A DNA stretch of 56,936 nt from Lachnospiraceae bacterium. Lineage in GTDB: Bacteria > Bacillota > Clostridia > Lachnospirales > Lachnospiraceae. The DNA is taken from assembly GCA_022766245.1 (NCBI GenBank), contig JALEPL010000008.1:1-56936 (forward strand), read 5' to 3'. Under the pieces are notes generated by a model that was given only the letters and a program-made list of their open reading frames with translations, was not told the DNA's origin and did no database searches. The position numbers and the translations under genes are program-made. Positions 16,071 to 24,062 of the stretch are shown here, in pieces; the stretch's first letter is position 1; each line of letters opens with the position of its first letter.

Positions 16071-17777
16071 CTACTGCTCTCCTGCACTACCTTCCTGTAA
16101 GGCTTCCCCCTCCGCATTATGGCTTAGGAACCATACATAGGATACGTTGAATTTCCTCCAGGAAGTGTCCTTGATTCGTCTCTCCATACGACGGATATAA
16201 TAGTCTCTGTCATAAGTGCTGTTGGTTCGTTCTAACAGTGCATCCTTATAGGAATCAGACATCAGCACCGGTGCTGCATCTGCACCCATGTAGCGAGCCA
16301 GATACTCTGTATCCTCGTATGGATCTGTCTCATCAAAAAACGCATACTGCGTCTCCTCCGACATATTATCGGTATTCACCTTTGCGATCCAGTAATCCGG
16401 TCTGGAAAAGCTGAGTAGGAGATACATCACAGCTACCGCTGCCATACTGTAGCGAAACAGCGGAAAATTTTTCATCCACACACTGATCAGCACACCGGTC
16501 ATAATCAGAAAAATCACCAAAAGTGACCACAGCACAAAAATCCGCAAAAATGTCAGATACTTATACTGAATATAAAGCACCATACGGAATGCGCTGGACG
16601 CAATCATGATATAGGTAGTTACTGTGATGACAGTCAAAAATACTTTCAGCACTATACTCTCCCGGAACAGGTACATTCCGATGAGTACCAGTATCATATT
16701 CAGCACGCACACAAATAATAACTGGAAAAATCCGGTTCGGGCATACTGACTGTAGCTCATTCCCTCCGGCAGCTTCATATTGCCCACGATTCCACCGATA
16801 AAAAGGTACGCAATCTGAATCACACTGAACAGCAAATACACCACAGAAAGCACTGCAGACACTGTAATAGCGATTACCGGCTCTCCCTTCGCCCGGTCTT
16901 TTACCGTAGGATCAATGTCCTTTCTGGTGAGATAAGCCAGAAGCATATAGGCTCCTATAAATACCGCTGTAATCAGAAGTACAATGCGGAAAATGTGTCC
17001 CAGCATTTTCATAAGAGAGTCTATATCAAACAGCCATTTGAAAACATTAGCAAACACTGCATCTGCCGTGGCAAGCATCACAACAACCACCAACACCAGC
17101 GGAATACAGATTGCCAATCCGATAAATATGTATTTCGTGTAGCCCTTTTTCCTCTGCCCCTCCGGATTCACCATCCGGTTGTGAGCTGCACTGTCTGTAA
17201 AGGGCTTTGCAATACATCCGAAGGCCATAACCACCGTCTCCACGATAGACAGAATATACTTACAAATCCCCCATTTTCTATCGTCATATACGGTATGGAG
17301 CAGAAATGCCACAATCATCAAAAAAATCCCAAGCTTATTCCATGCAATGATTCTGCTGTCTCCGGTCAAAAACGTGGAAATTCCCAATAGTTCTATGACA
17401 ACCGCATACCACAGGTTATCCTTTTTCCAGCCTAACTGCAGCTTTTGAAGACAAAAATAAAAATAATACATCGTGCCTGCGGAAAATACCGGATATAAAA
17501 TACCTGCCTTGTTTTCATACAGACACAACGCATAAAAAATTGCGTAAATCAATGTAGCCAGACATAAAATCGGAAATTTGGAGATTCGTTCCTGTTCCGC
17601 AGGCGAAATCGTTCTGACCGTCATCCGATTTGCGGTCTGTTGAAGCTGCTGCCGCACCGGCGGTTCCTGCCGATTCCCCTGTATCATATTATCCTGGCTT
17701 CTTAACTGTTCAGTCCCTTCACAGTTCCACTCCGACCTGTTCTGAATAGTATCCTGGTTTCTATAATTCTGGTTCAT
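16071..17777 (-). CDS. Multi-pass membrane protein, DUF4173/DUF4153 type
   Basis: A 568-residue integral membrane protein with about eleven to twelve hydrophobic segments after a polar N-terminal tail of about 75 residues. The central signature SQYARTGFFQLLFVCVLNMI and the YWIAKVN element near the end are features I associate with DUF4173 (formerly DUF4153). No biochemical role is known. The polar tail contains a 46-bp miniature MITE in frame (17703-17748, encoding about NRSEWNCEGTEQ), flanked by the similar peptides NQD and SQD. The start has AGGAGGGGATGAT upstream. Confidence 0.75.
   Translation of the reverse strand: MNQNYRNQDTIQNRSEWNCEGTEQLRSQDNMIQGNRQEPPVRQQLQQTANRMTVRTISPAEQERISKFPILCLATLIYAIFYALCLYENKAGILYPVFSAGTMYYFYFCLQKLQLGWKKDNLWYAVVIELLGISTFLTGDSRIIAWNKLGIFLMIVAFLLHTVYDDRKWGICKYILSIVETVVMAFGCIAKPFTDSAAHNRMVNPEGQRKKGYTKYIFIGLAICIPLVLVVVVMLATADAVFANVFKWLFDIDSLMKMLGHIFRIVLLITAVFIGAYMLLAYLTRKDIDPTVKDRAKGEPVIAITVSAVLSVVYLLFSVIQIAYLFIGGIVGNMKLPEGMSYSQYARTGFFQLLFVCVLNMILVLIGMYLFRESIVLKVFLTVITVTTYIMIASSAFRMVLYIQYKYLTFLRIFVLWSLLVIFLIMTGVLISVWMKNFPLFRYSMAAVAVMYLLLSFSRPDYWIAKVNTDNMSEETQYAFFDETDPYEDTEYLARYMGADAAPVLMSDSYKDALLERTNSTYDRDYYIRRMERRIKDTSWRKFNVSYVWFLSHNAEGEALQEGSAGEQ
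17703..17748 (-). repeat. Miniature MITE copy inside a coding sequence
   Basis: On the minus strand the sequence joins TATTCAGAACAGGTCGGA (left MITE end) to CTGTGAAGGGACTGAACAGT (right MITE end) with almost nothing between. It keeps the reading frame of the DUF4173-type gene, adding about fifteen codons. Confidence 0.6.
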
Positions 17778-17946
17778 ATCATCCCCTCCTAACCTACTCC
17801 ACTATATCCAGCCCCTTCGAAAAAGTCAATCTTTCCCCTTTTAGATTAAGAAAAATTTTTACTTTTTTTCATATTTTTCGATTTTCTTCTTTTCCCACGT
17901 TGAAAACTATGATACTATATATTTATCTGCGAAAAGGAGACTACTT

Positions 17947-18576
17947 ATGGAAGCAAATTTCTTACAAAGACTTGATCCCATGCAGCTTAGCGTACTGACA
18001 GAAATTGGAAATATTGGGTCCGGCAATGCAGCCACTGCACTGGCCGGTTTTTTGAATACAGTTGTGGATATTGAGATTCCGAATATCGGTATCATGGATA
18101 TGAATACATTGAGCCAGTATTTTGGTGGCCCGGATCAACCTGTTTTGGGATTGACTCTGGATTTGGAGGGAGATCTCAAAGGGTTAATGCTTCATATTGT
18201 AGAGCCGGCATTTGCCAGTCATCTGATTAACACCTTTTATCCGAAGGATTTGACAGAACTGTCAGCTTTTGATGAAATGGATATTTCGGTAGTTCGGGAA
18301 ATGGGCAACATCACTACTGCGGCCTATATCAATGCCATTGCACGGATGACCAATAAATTTATCAATATTACGCCCCCTACTGATTTCATTGATACCGTGG
18401 CCTCTGTTTTGGATCGTCCTTTCTCACTATATAAGGATTTAGATCATCAGGTACTTTTCATCGATGAAAAGCTTCGTTTTGCAGACACAGAGTTCCGCTC
18501 TGCCATGATTTTGATTTTAGAAGTGCAGTCCATGAGCGATTTATTCCTTTCTTTTGGAATGGAACCTATTCGCTGA
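17947..18576 (+). CDS. CheC-like chemotaxis phosphatase
   Basis: A 209-residue CheC/CheX/FliY-family protein. Both half-sites with the conserved Glu and Asn are visible: LTEIGNIGSGNAATAL near residue 17 and VREMGNITTAAYINAI near residue 115, so this is a two-site CheC rather than a CheX. CheC removes phosphate from CheY-P and partners CheD in receptor adaptation. No other chemotaxis gene lies in the window. The ribosome site is AAAGGAGA. The gene stands alone between divergent and convergent neighbours. Confidence 0.85.
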   Translation: MEANFLQRLDPMQLSVLTEIGNIGSGNAATALAGFLNTVVDIEIPNIGIMDMNTLSQYFGGPDQPVLGLTLDLEGDLKGLMLHIVEPAFASHLINTFYPKDLTELSAFDEMDISVVREMGNITTAAYINAIARMTNKFINITPPTDFIDTVASVLDRPFSLYKDLDHQVLFIDEKLRFADTEFRSAMILILEVQSMSDLFLSFGMEPIR

Positions 18577-18585
18577 TGGTTATCA

Positions 18586-19335
18586 CTATTCTTTTTCTTT
18601 TACCATTTTAAACAACTGCACCCGGTTTCTGATTCCCAGCTTCCGATAAATGTTCAGAATATGTTTCTTCAACGTATTGACACTAATAGTCAACTCCTGA
18701 CAAATTTGCTGGTTATCTTTTCCTGCCATTAATTCCTGCAGGATTGTATGTTCCCGTTTGGTCAGTGAATACCGTGCTGTCACCTCAGTCACGGTATACT
18801 TTTCCTCTGTCTGGTTCAGTTCCTGTACATAAGCTGAGACACGGAAGGCCAGATGGTCCTTGAGCATATCCAACACAAAGATATCATCATACTGAAAATC
18901 ATCCTTTCCAATATTCCGGTAAAAGGTTACCAGCCCGCAAAATCTTCCCTGTCCACCCAACACCATATGAATGGCATGCTGCCAGTTATTTGGGCGGTAA
19001 ATCTCCTGATAGAATTTCGTCTTCACCAGTTCCAAAGGCTCAATCACATCTGATTCCCGGTACACTATGTTCTTTCCATTATACCGGATACGGCGCTCAT
19101 CAGCCAATATTCCAAGCATTTTAGGATTATCAATTCCTCCATTATAAAACACCGACCGAACCAGTCGCAATGGTTCCTCCTGTCCCACCAGAATAAAATC
19201 AGCGCTGTCAAAATCCATCACCATCTTCATCTGCTCCAAAAAGCAGCTGCGCATATCGTCGAACTCCTCCATGGTGTAGATTTTGTATATTATGCTGTTT
19301 ATGATCATCCAATCGTTTGTCTCAAGTGTTTTCAT
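18586..19335 (-). CDS. LuxR-family transcriptional regulator
   Basis: A 249-residue protein with a C-terminal LuxR/GerE DNA-binding domain (residues about 185-245: YSLTKREHTILQELMAGKDN, then ISVNTLKKHILNIYRKLGI). The N-terminal 170 residues have a mixed alpha/beta GAF-like look, with no receiver Asp motif, so a ligand rather than phosphorylation may control it. It ends ten bases from the convergent cheC-like gene. The target genes are unknown. Confidence 0.8.
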   Translation of the reverse strand: MKTLETNDWMIINSIIYKIYTMEEFDDMRSCFLEQMKMVMDFDSADFILVGQEEPLRLVRSVFYNGGIDNPKMLGILADERRIRYNGKNIVYRESDVIEPLELVKTKFYQEIYRPNNWQHAIHMVLGGQGRFCGLVTFYRNIGKDDFQYDDIFVLDMLKDHLAFRVSAYVQELNQTEEKYTVTEVTARYSLTKREHTILQELMAGKDNQQICQELTISVNTLKKHILNIYRKLGIRNRVQLFKMVKEKE

Positions 19336-19363
19336 CGATATCCCCTTTGCTATTCTTTAAACA

Positions 19364-19402
19364 TTAAAAGAGGGTATATCCCTGCGGATATACCCTCTTT
19401 GG
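19364..19402. terminator. Terminator hairpin downstream of the PPIase gene
   Basis: AAAGAGGGTATATCC-CTGC-GGATATACCCTCTTT is a perfect 15-pair stem with A/T flanks. It lies between the stop of the lipoprotein gene (19450) and the start of the LuxR gene. Confidence 0.75.
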
Positions 19403-19449
19403 TATCTGCCAAAATTATATTTTATCTGGTTAGAAATTGCAAGCAGATT

Positions 19450-20661
19450 TTACTCTTCCTCTGTAGCATCCTCGGATTCTCCAGCATTTTCAGCCTCTGT
19501 GGCATCCTCAGAATCACTTTCCACTACTACTGCGGAATCACTAATTTTGTCCAATGCCTGATTGCACACGAAAATCTTCTCCATGTACGCTCTTCCATTC
19601 TGCTCCGTAGAACCATAGCTGAGATATAAGGTGGCTTCACTGCTATAACCGTAGTTCGTCACCATATTATCCACATAGCTCTGGAAATCATCCTCATTAA
19701 AGGTAATGCCTTCTTTCTCTGCAATAGCTTCAAGAATCAACTGGATATCTACGTCCTTTTCTACCTCTTCCTGAACACTAGCTACAAACTCCTCATAGGT
19801 CTGCCCCAGTGTATTCTCTGCGTAATCCTCCAATGTAGTCTCATCATCACAGTAATATTTCTCATACTGTGCCAGGATCTCATCAAGACGATACTCCATC
19901 AATCCTTCCGGATAAGAATCAATGGTACAAACCTTTTGAATTTCCTCCAACACCGCATTACGGATGGCAGAGTCTTTATTCGATTCAGCGGCAGATTCCA
20001 GATAGGTGCGTGCATCTGAAATCATATCCTCCGCACTGTCATAATCCATGCTTGGATTCTGCTCTTTGAGATATGCCACATAATCATCATCAATATCCTC
20101 GTAAGCCACATCATGCTTCTCTACGATTTTATTTACGGTGACAGTAAATACAACCGCCTGCCCTGCCAGATCGGCAGACTTATAATCCTCTGGGAATGTC
20201 AGATTCAGATCCAGTGTCTCACCTACGGTAGCATTGACCAGTCCATCCTCAAAGCCATCAATAAAGCTGTCAGAACCGATTTCCAATACATATCCCTGAT
20301 CACTGCCACCATCAAAGGCCTCACCATTCAGGGTTCCGGTATAATCGATGTTGACAAAATCACCTTCCTCCACCACACTCTTATCAAGATCTGTGTAACG
20401 TGGATAATACTGGAGCACACTGCTCTCGAGGAAATCCTTGACATCATCCTCTGTCACAGTATAGTCATCATCCAGAGTCACTTCAATCGCACTGTAATCT
20501 CCCACTGTCACATAGTCAGCAGCATCATACTCCGGCATACTGCTTTCCACTGTGCTGATTTCCGTATCCTCCACACTCTCCCCCTTGTTGTCAGAACCGC
20601 AGGCGGTCATCCCAGCCACCAGTGTAGAACACAATAATAGTGTCAATAACTTCTTTTTCAT
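19450..20661 (-). CDS. Lipoprotein peptidyl-prolyl isomerase, trigger-factor type
   Basis: A 403-residue exported lipoprotein: signal peptide MKKKLLTLLLCSTLVAGMTAC with the lipid-acceptor Cys at 21, an acidic spacer, an FKBP-type isomerase domain (GDFVNIDYTGTLNGEAFDGG and TFPEDY, about residues 105-190), and a helical region like the trigger-factor C-terminal chaperone domain, ending in an acidic tail. It lacks the ribosome-binding GFRKGK domain of true trigger factor (see 53636-54961). It is inferred to fold proteins at the cell surface, by analogy with PrsA. The start at 20661 has AAAGGA upstream; a MITE relative fills the leader. Confidence 0.8.
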   Translation of the reverse strand: MKKKLLTLLLCSTLVAGMTACGSDNKGESVEDTEISTVESSMPEYDAADYVTVGDYSAIEVTLDDDYTVTEDDVKDFLESSVLQYYPRYTDLDKSVVEEGDFVNIDYTGTLNGEAFDGGSDQGYVLEIGSDSFIDGFEDGLVNATVGETLDLNLTFPEDYKSADLAGQAVVFTVTVNKIVEKHDVAYEDIDDDYVAYLKEQNPSMDYDSAEDMISDARTYLESAAESNKDSAIRNAVLEEIQKVCTIDSYPEGLMEYRLDEILAQYEKYYCDDETTLEDYAENTLGQTYEEFVASVQEEVEKDVDIQLILEAIAEKEGITFNEDDFQSYVDNMVTNYGYSSEATLYLSYGSTEQNGRAYMEKIFVCNQALDKISDSAVVVESDSEDATEAENAGESEDATEEE

Positions 20662-20691
20662 TTTGCTTAATCCTTTCCCATATCTTAATTT

Positions 20692-20822
20692 GTATCTGTT
20701 CACTACCTTCATAGTTACGAACACAAATCCATGCAGTTTGCCTCGCACAGGAATTTGTGCTTGCTAAATATACGTTTTTTCACGGCATCCGCAGTAAATG
20801 CGTATGCCTGCTGAACAGTTAC
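20692..20822 (+). repeat. Divergent MITE relative in the PPIase leader
   Basis: It begins GTATCTGTTCACTACCTTCA and ends CTGAACAGTTAC, the same termini as the 184-bp copy, but is 131 bp long with a different middle (CACAAATCC ... GGAATTTGTG hairpin). No exact target duplication is seen; CTTAATTT on the left and CCTAATTT at 20833 are similar. It would be part of the transcript of the lipoprotein gene. Confidence 0.6.
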
Positions 20823-20840
20823 CGATAGACAACCTAATTT

Positions 20841-20868
20841 ATCATATCACAATCCTCCAAAAAAGCAA
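20841..20868 (-). promoter_or_regulatory. Candidate promoter of the lipoprotein PPIase gene
   Basis: On the minus strand TTGCTT (20863-20868) and TATGAT (20841-20846) are 16 bases apart, upstream of the MITE-containing leader. Confidence 0.4.
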
Positions 20869-20919
20869 ACATTTACACAAAAAGTTCATAACTATAATTG
20901 GCTAAATTTACACTGTGGT

Positions 20920-20950
20920 ACCAAGTAAATCAGCTAGTGATTTACTTGGT
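20920..20950. promoter_or_regulatory. Perfect 13-bp palindrome between divergent genes
   Basis: ACCAAGTAAATCA-GCTAG-TGATTTACTTGGT. There is no T run, so it is unlikely to be a terminator. It lies upstream of both candidate promoters in the divergent region, a suitable place for a regulator site. The rest of 20662-21064 holds the MITE relative and the two promoters. Confidence 0.4.
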
Positions 20951-21001
20951 GTGAAAAGTAATACTATAATGTCTTTTGTTTATACCTACTGAACAAATAT
21001 C

Positions 21002-21030
21002 TTGAGTTTTCCCATAATCAATGCTACAAT
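21002..21030 (+). promoter_or_regulatory. Sigma-A promoter for the 150-residue membrane protein
   Basis: TTGAGT (21002-21007) and TACAAT (21025-21030) with 17 bases between them, 35 bases before the start codon. Confidence 0.6.
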
Positions 21031-21064
21031 AAAACGGATTTGTAAATATAAGGAGGATTTCATC

Positions 21065-21517
21065 GTGCCAACCTATGTAATTGTTCTGATTATCGTTGCA
21101 GTGGTTTTAGTTGCCGCTGTCATCGGATTATATTTTCTTGGAAAGAAGACCCAGAAACAAAAAGAAGAGCAGGATGCACAGATTGCAGCCAATTCCCAGA
21201 CCATCTCCATGCTGATTATCGATAAGAAAAAGATGCGCATGAAGGATGCAGGGCTTCCGGCAAACATTCTGGCCAGCACACCAAAGCTTCTGCGTCGCTC
21301 TAAAATGCCCATCGTTAAGGCAAAGGTCGGTCCCAAGGTAATGACCCTGATTGCGGATGCAGCAATCTACGATCAGATTCCTGTGAAAAAGGAAGTGAAG
21401 GCTACCGTAAGCGGTCTTTATATCACCGGTGTGAAGGGATTACGTGGTCCCATTGAAACACCTAAAAAGAAAAAGGGCTGGCTGGCAAAAATGCAGGAAA
21501 AAGCCGGTATTAAATAA
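21065..21517 (+). CDS. Membrane-anchored conserved protein, unknown function
   Basis: A 150-residue protein starting at GTG 21065, chosen because AAGGAGG lies eight bases upstream. Residues 1-25 form one membrane helix (VPTYVIVLIIVAVVL and on), followed by a charged stretch and a compact C-terminal domain (ISMLIIDKKKMRMKDAGLP, then a GLYITGVKGLRGP segment). The C-terminal part probably faces the cytoplasm, since lysines follow the helix. I have seen similar proteins in Lachnospiraceae but know no function. It has its own promoter and terminator. Confidence 0.7.
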   Translation: MPTYVIVLIIVAVVLVAAVIGLYFLGKKTQKQKEEQDAQIAANSQTISMLIIDKKKMRMKDAGLPANILASTPKLLRRSKMPIVKAKVGPKVMTLIADAAIYDQIPVKKEVKATVSGLYITGVKGLRGPIETPKKKKGWLAKMQEKAGIK

Positions 21518-21535
21518 TATGTCCTACATAATAAG

Positions 21536-21573
21536 TTCAAAAGGCGGGTCACTTATGTGTCCCGCCTTTTGAA
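21536..21573 (+). terminator. Rho-independent terminator
   Basis: TTCAAAAGGCGGG pairs perfectly with CCCGCCTTTTGAA around a 12-base loop, 20 bases past the stop of the upstream gene. Confidence 0.85.
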
Positions 21574-21592
21574 TATGCTTCATAAATAATAA

Positions 21593-22054
21593 CTATTCAG
21601 AATAGTTACCATAAATATGAAAATCTCCCGCATCCACAGACTTGATATTCATGTGAATATTGCAATTAGCCAAATGCTCATAGTTTACTTCCAACGCATA
21701 ATCCACTTCCACATCCATGTTCTGCTCCTGCTCACGAATCTGGATATCCTTTGCCTCGATCCCAATCAGCAGGCTACCGAAGGGAGTATTGTAATAGGTG
21801 AGATTTTTCTTGTTTTTCTCAAATACCATATGTACATTCGATACCCCTTTTTTGGTAATTTCCAGACAATCCGGCTGTAGCTTGATGGTGTTTTTGGTCA
21901 CATCAGCAAAGCCCTCCATCACCTCATCATAGAGAATATAATGTTTATCATTTTTCTGGTAATAATCCCCGCGGGTAATTACCTCTAACGGTTCTGCTTC
22001 CCCTTCCACAGGTGACTGCAGACCACTAATGCTCAAGATAACATCCTTTGTCAT
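21593..22054 (-). CDS. YwiB-like protein, DUF1934
   Basis: A 153-residue protein of the DUF1934/YwiB family, with a predicted calycin-like beta-barrel. The N-terminal pattern (V-x-L-x-I-x-G-x-Q) and the central segment KNLTYYNTPFGSLLIGI are characteristic. It is expected to be cytoplasmic. The family is widespread in Firmicutes and its role is unknown. The ribosome site is AGGAGG, and the gene faces the terminator of its convergent neighbour. Confidence 0.8.
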   Translation of the reverse strand: MTKDVILSISGLQSPVEGEAEPLEVITRGDYYQKNDKHYILYDEVMEGFADVTKNTIKLQPDCLEITKKGVSNVHMVFEKNKKNLTYYNTPFGSLLIGIEAKDIQIREQEQNMDVEVDYALEVNYEHLANCNIHMNIKSVDAGDFHIYGNYSE

Positions 22055-22211
22055 GGCTTATCCTCCTAAATTAAGACTTCACTCAAAGGTTTCTTCATGC
22101 TATTTTGAGGTCAAGTCTTGAATTGAGATTATAGCACACAATTTGCCATGGTGCAATCCACATTTTTTTCGTCACTGTTCTCTCCCTATGGTCGTTCCAG
22201 TGACACGATGA

Positions 22212-22844
22212 TTATCGAATCAGATTCTGGATTTCCTCCACAATTCGAAAGGAGACCTGATAATCCTTTTCCTCCATCAGAGTGGCATACTCCTGAGCGC
22301 TCAGGGTCTGTCTCAGCTCTTTTTTCGAGTTTTCATCCACCACATCATAGGTGCCATTGGCAAAGCACATATTCGGATACATCACACACCACCAGTTATG
22401 TCCGGTACCGGAACCGATTACAATCTCCAATGCGCGGTAAGTTCCGGCAGGAAAGGTGTAAGCGCCATACGTTTTCACAGGAAATTCCACATCTGACAAA
22501 AAGACCTCCACACCATAATGATATCCTTCCTCTTCGATTACCTTCGTAGCAGTCTCCACGATTTCAGCCATATGTTCCTTGACGATTTCCTCAGACTTCA
22601 GTCTGCTGTCCGCCTCAGAAAGATACTGTCCCATCAGCTCTCCCACGGCATCCCGCACCCCCAGTTTCAGTTCCTGATCCTCCACACTGTCACTATTGGC
22701 CCGCACATGAAACCGCAGCACCTTCTCTGCTATAGCCTGCTGAGTGTGCGACTCCTTCATATAACATATTCCCATTCCCAGAATCACCAGCAAAGCAACT
22801 GCACCTATATGTAACATCCAACACCTTATTTTTTTTGTTTTCAT
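22212..22844 (-). CDS. spoIIR: Stage II sporulation protein R
   Basis: A 210-residue exported protein with an N-terminal signal or anchor helix (residues 9-28) and the family hallmarks LRFHVRANSDSVEDQ, FPAGTYRALEIVIGSG and GHNWWCVMYPNMCF. SpoIIR is made in the forespore, secreted into the intermembrane space, and triggers SpoIIGA to process pro-sigma-E in the mother cell. Length is normal. An 11-bp hairpin in the leader hides the ribosome site AGGAG (see 22851-22883). It lies downstream of the ger operon but is separated by a repeat, so it probably has its own promoter. Confidence 0.92.
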   Translation of the reverse strand: MKTKKIRCWMLHIGAVALLVILGMGICYMKESHTQQAIAEKVLRFHVRANSDSVEDQELKLGVRDAVGELMGQYLSEADSRLKSEEIVKEHMAEIVETATKVIEEEGYHYGVEVFLSDVEFPVKTYGAYTFPAGTYRALEIVIGSGTGHNWWCVMYPNMCFANGTYDVVDENSKKELRQTLSAQEYATLMEEKDYQVSFRIVEEIQNLIR

Positions 22845-22850
22845 ATTATC

Positions 22851-22883
22851 ACACTCCTGATTCTTGCACTATATCAGGAGTGT
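22851..22883 (-). promoter_or_regulatory. Hairpin that sequesters the spoIIR ribosome-binding site
   Basis: On the minus strand ACACTCCTGAT pairs perfectly with ATCAGGAGTGT across an 11-base loop. The 3' arm contains AGGAG, nine bases before the spoIIR ATG at 22844. Confidence 0.6.
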
Positions 22884-22916
22884 AACCATATTTTTCTACC
22901 TTATACATTTTTATAC

Positions 22917-23016
22917 AATAAGCATTTGCGAAACTCATCCTTCTTTTAGCAGTTACCAATTGCTACACTTCTCAAAGAATCGTAGGCACAGGCTTGCCAG
23001 TTGGCAAATGCCTATT
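22917..23016. repeat. Short interspersed repeat with inverted ends
   Basis: The left end AATAAGCATTTGCGAAACT and the right end, read in reverse, AATAGGCATTTGCCAACT form imperfect inverted termini about 100 bp apart. GCATTTGCGAAAC recurs at 56089-56109. No coding content is seen. The right end touches the stop of gerC and includes a small stem (TTGCCA/TGGCAA). Confidence 0.4.
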
Positions 23017-24060
23017 CTATGACACATCCGAAATGGTACACACAAACCGGATGCGAAGCTTCTGCTGATATTGATTCCAGTCATGGGCATAATGCTCATA
23101 AGCCTGCCGGTCATAGCCACCCAGCTTATAGTAACTGTTGGTGGGATCTATGCCTGCTGTCAGAAGCTCTGCCGCCTGCCGGTTCCAGACATCCGTCAGG
23201 TATTCCTCGATATCCGAAGGCATCTGACCTGCATAGGAATCGGCATTGGCTGACACATACACTGTTTCCGTCACCTGATTTTCATCTCCACTGATCTCAT
23301 AGCGACAGGATATATCTGACAAACGCACCACCGTATCTGCATCCACGGCAATTCCATAATGCTTCAGCTGACCACAGCACAACATACGAAACTCTCCCTG
23401 TTCCAGGGAAATACTTCCTACAGGCACGATTCCCTGCAGCACATAATAATCTGCCAGTTCCAGTTTCTCCTGCGTCACCTCCACCCGGGGAATCATCCAC
23501 GTTTCATTTTGATTGTGAGATGCATTCAACAAATCTCCAAGCGTTACCACCGCATCTGCGTCAAAGTCCTGATTCGATGTGATAAGCTCCTGCAAATAAT
23601 TGCCCACGTTATCCTTAATTTGCTCACTGCAGCCTACAAGTTCTCCAGGATTCTGGTCAGTAACAAATAGAAGGGTGTTTCTGGAAATGACATTTTGCTC
23701 TTCCATGCAAGACAGCAATACGGTAAGTTCCTTCTCCTGGCCAAAAAGTTCCCTGGACAAAATCAATGCTTTCATGTGATTGTAGTCCATCTGTCCCGGA
23801 TTTGTAACGTCCGCCTGCTCAAACAGTTCGTAGCCATTCGCTCCATACAAAGATACATCCGAAGCATTTTCCTTGGTGGCATTTTCGTCTGCCACATCGC
23901 TCAGATCCTGAAATCCCAGCGCCATCTCATAGGAACCATCCTTCCATGCTATGGCCGCCGCCATGGGAAAATTTTTATCCTCCAGCTCTGTGCTGCTGCA
24001 GCTGCACAGTACCAGGGAGCATAGTCCAATCAAAAATCCTACCCCAAGTTTCCGGTTCAT
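23017..24060 (-). CDS. gerC: Spore germination lipoprotein, Ger(x)C family
   Basis: A 347-residue GerC-type subunit of a GerA-class germinant receptor. The signal peptide ends in LVLCSCSS, giving a lipobox cysteine, so the protein is attached to the outer face of the spore inner membrane. Blocks ELEDKNFPMAAAIAWKDG at the N terminus and LSRELFGQE are typical of the family. It is the third gene of the gerA-gerB-gerC operon; the upstream stop lies three bases before this ATG (an overlapping GTG at 24066 is also possible). The symbol denotes the subunit type, not a specific germinant. Confidence 0.85.
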   Translation of the reverse strand: MNRKLGVGFLIGLCSLVLCSCSSTELEDKNFPMAAAIAWKDGSYEMALGFQDLSDVADENATKENASDVSLYGANGYELFEQADVTNPGQMDYNHMKALILSRELFGQEKELTVLLSCMEEQNVISRNTLLFVTDQNPGELVGCSEQIKDNVGNYLQELITSNQDFDADAVVTLGDLLNASHNQNETWMIPRVEVTQEKLELADYYVLQGIVPVGSISLEQGEFRMLCCGQLKHYGIAVDADTVVRLSDISCRYEISGDENQVTETVYVSANADSYAGQMPSDIEEYLTDVWNRQAAELLTAGIDPTNSYYKLGGYDRQAYEHYAHDWNQYQQKLRIRFVCTISDVS

Positions 24061-24062
24061 GA

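Noticed and set aside
15862-16140. Plus-strand frame of 92 codons with a GAAAGGGTG ribosome-like site
   Set aside because: Most of it is the hairpin cluster and the end of the opposite gene; low complexity.
16071-17777. Antisense frame 16995-17390 and many similar antisense frames across the window
   Set aside because: They mirror the codon pattern of long genes with recognised families and lack ribosome sites.
20823-20840. Target duplication for the 131-bp MITE relative
   Set aside because: CTTAATTT and CCTAATTT are only similar and the second is ten bases from the end; not convincing.
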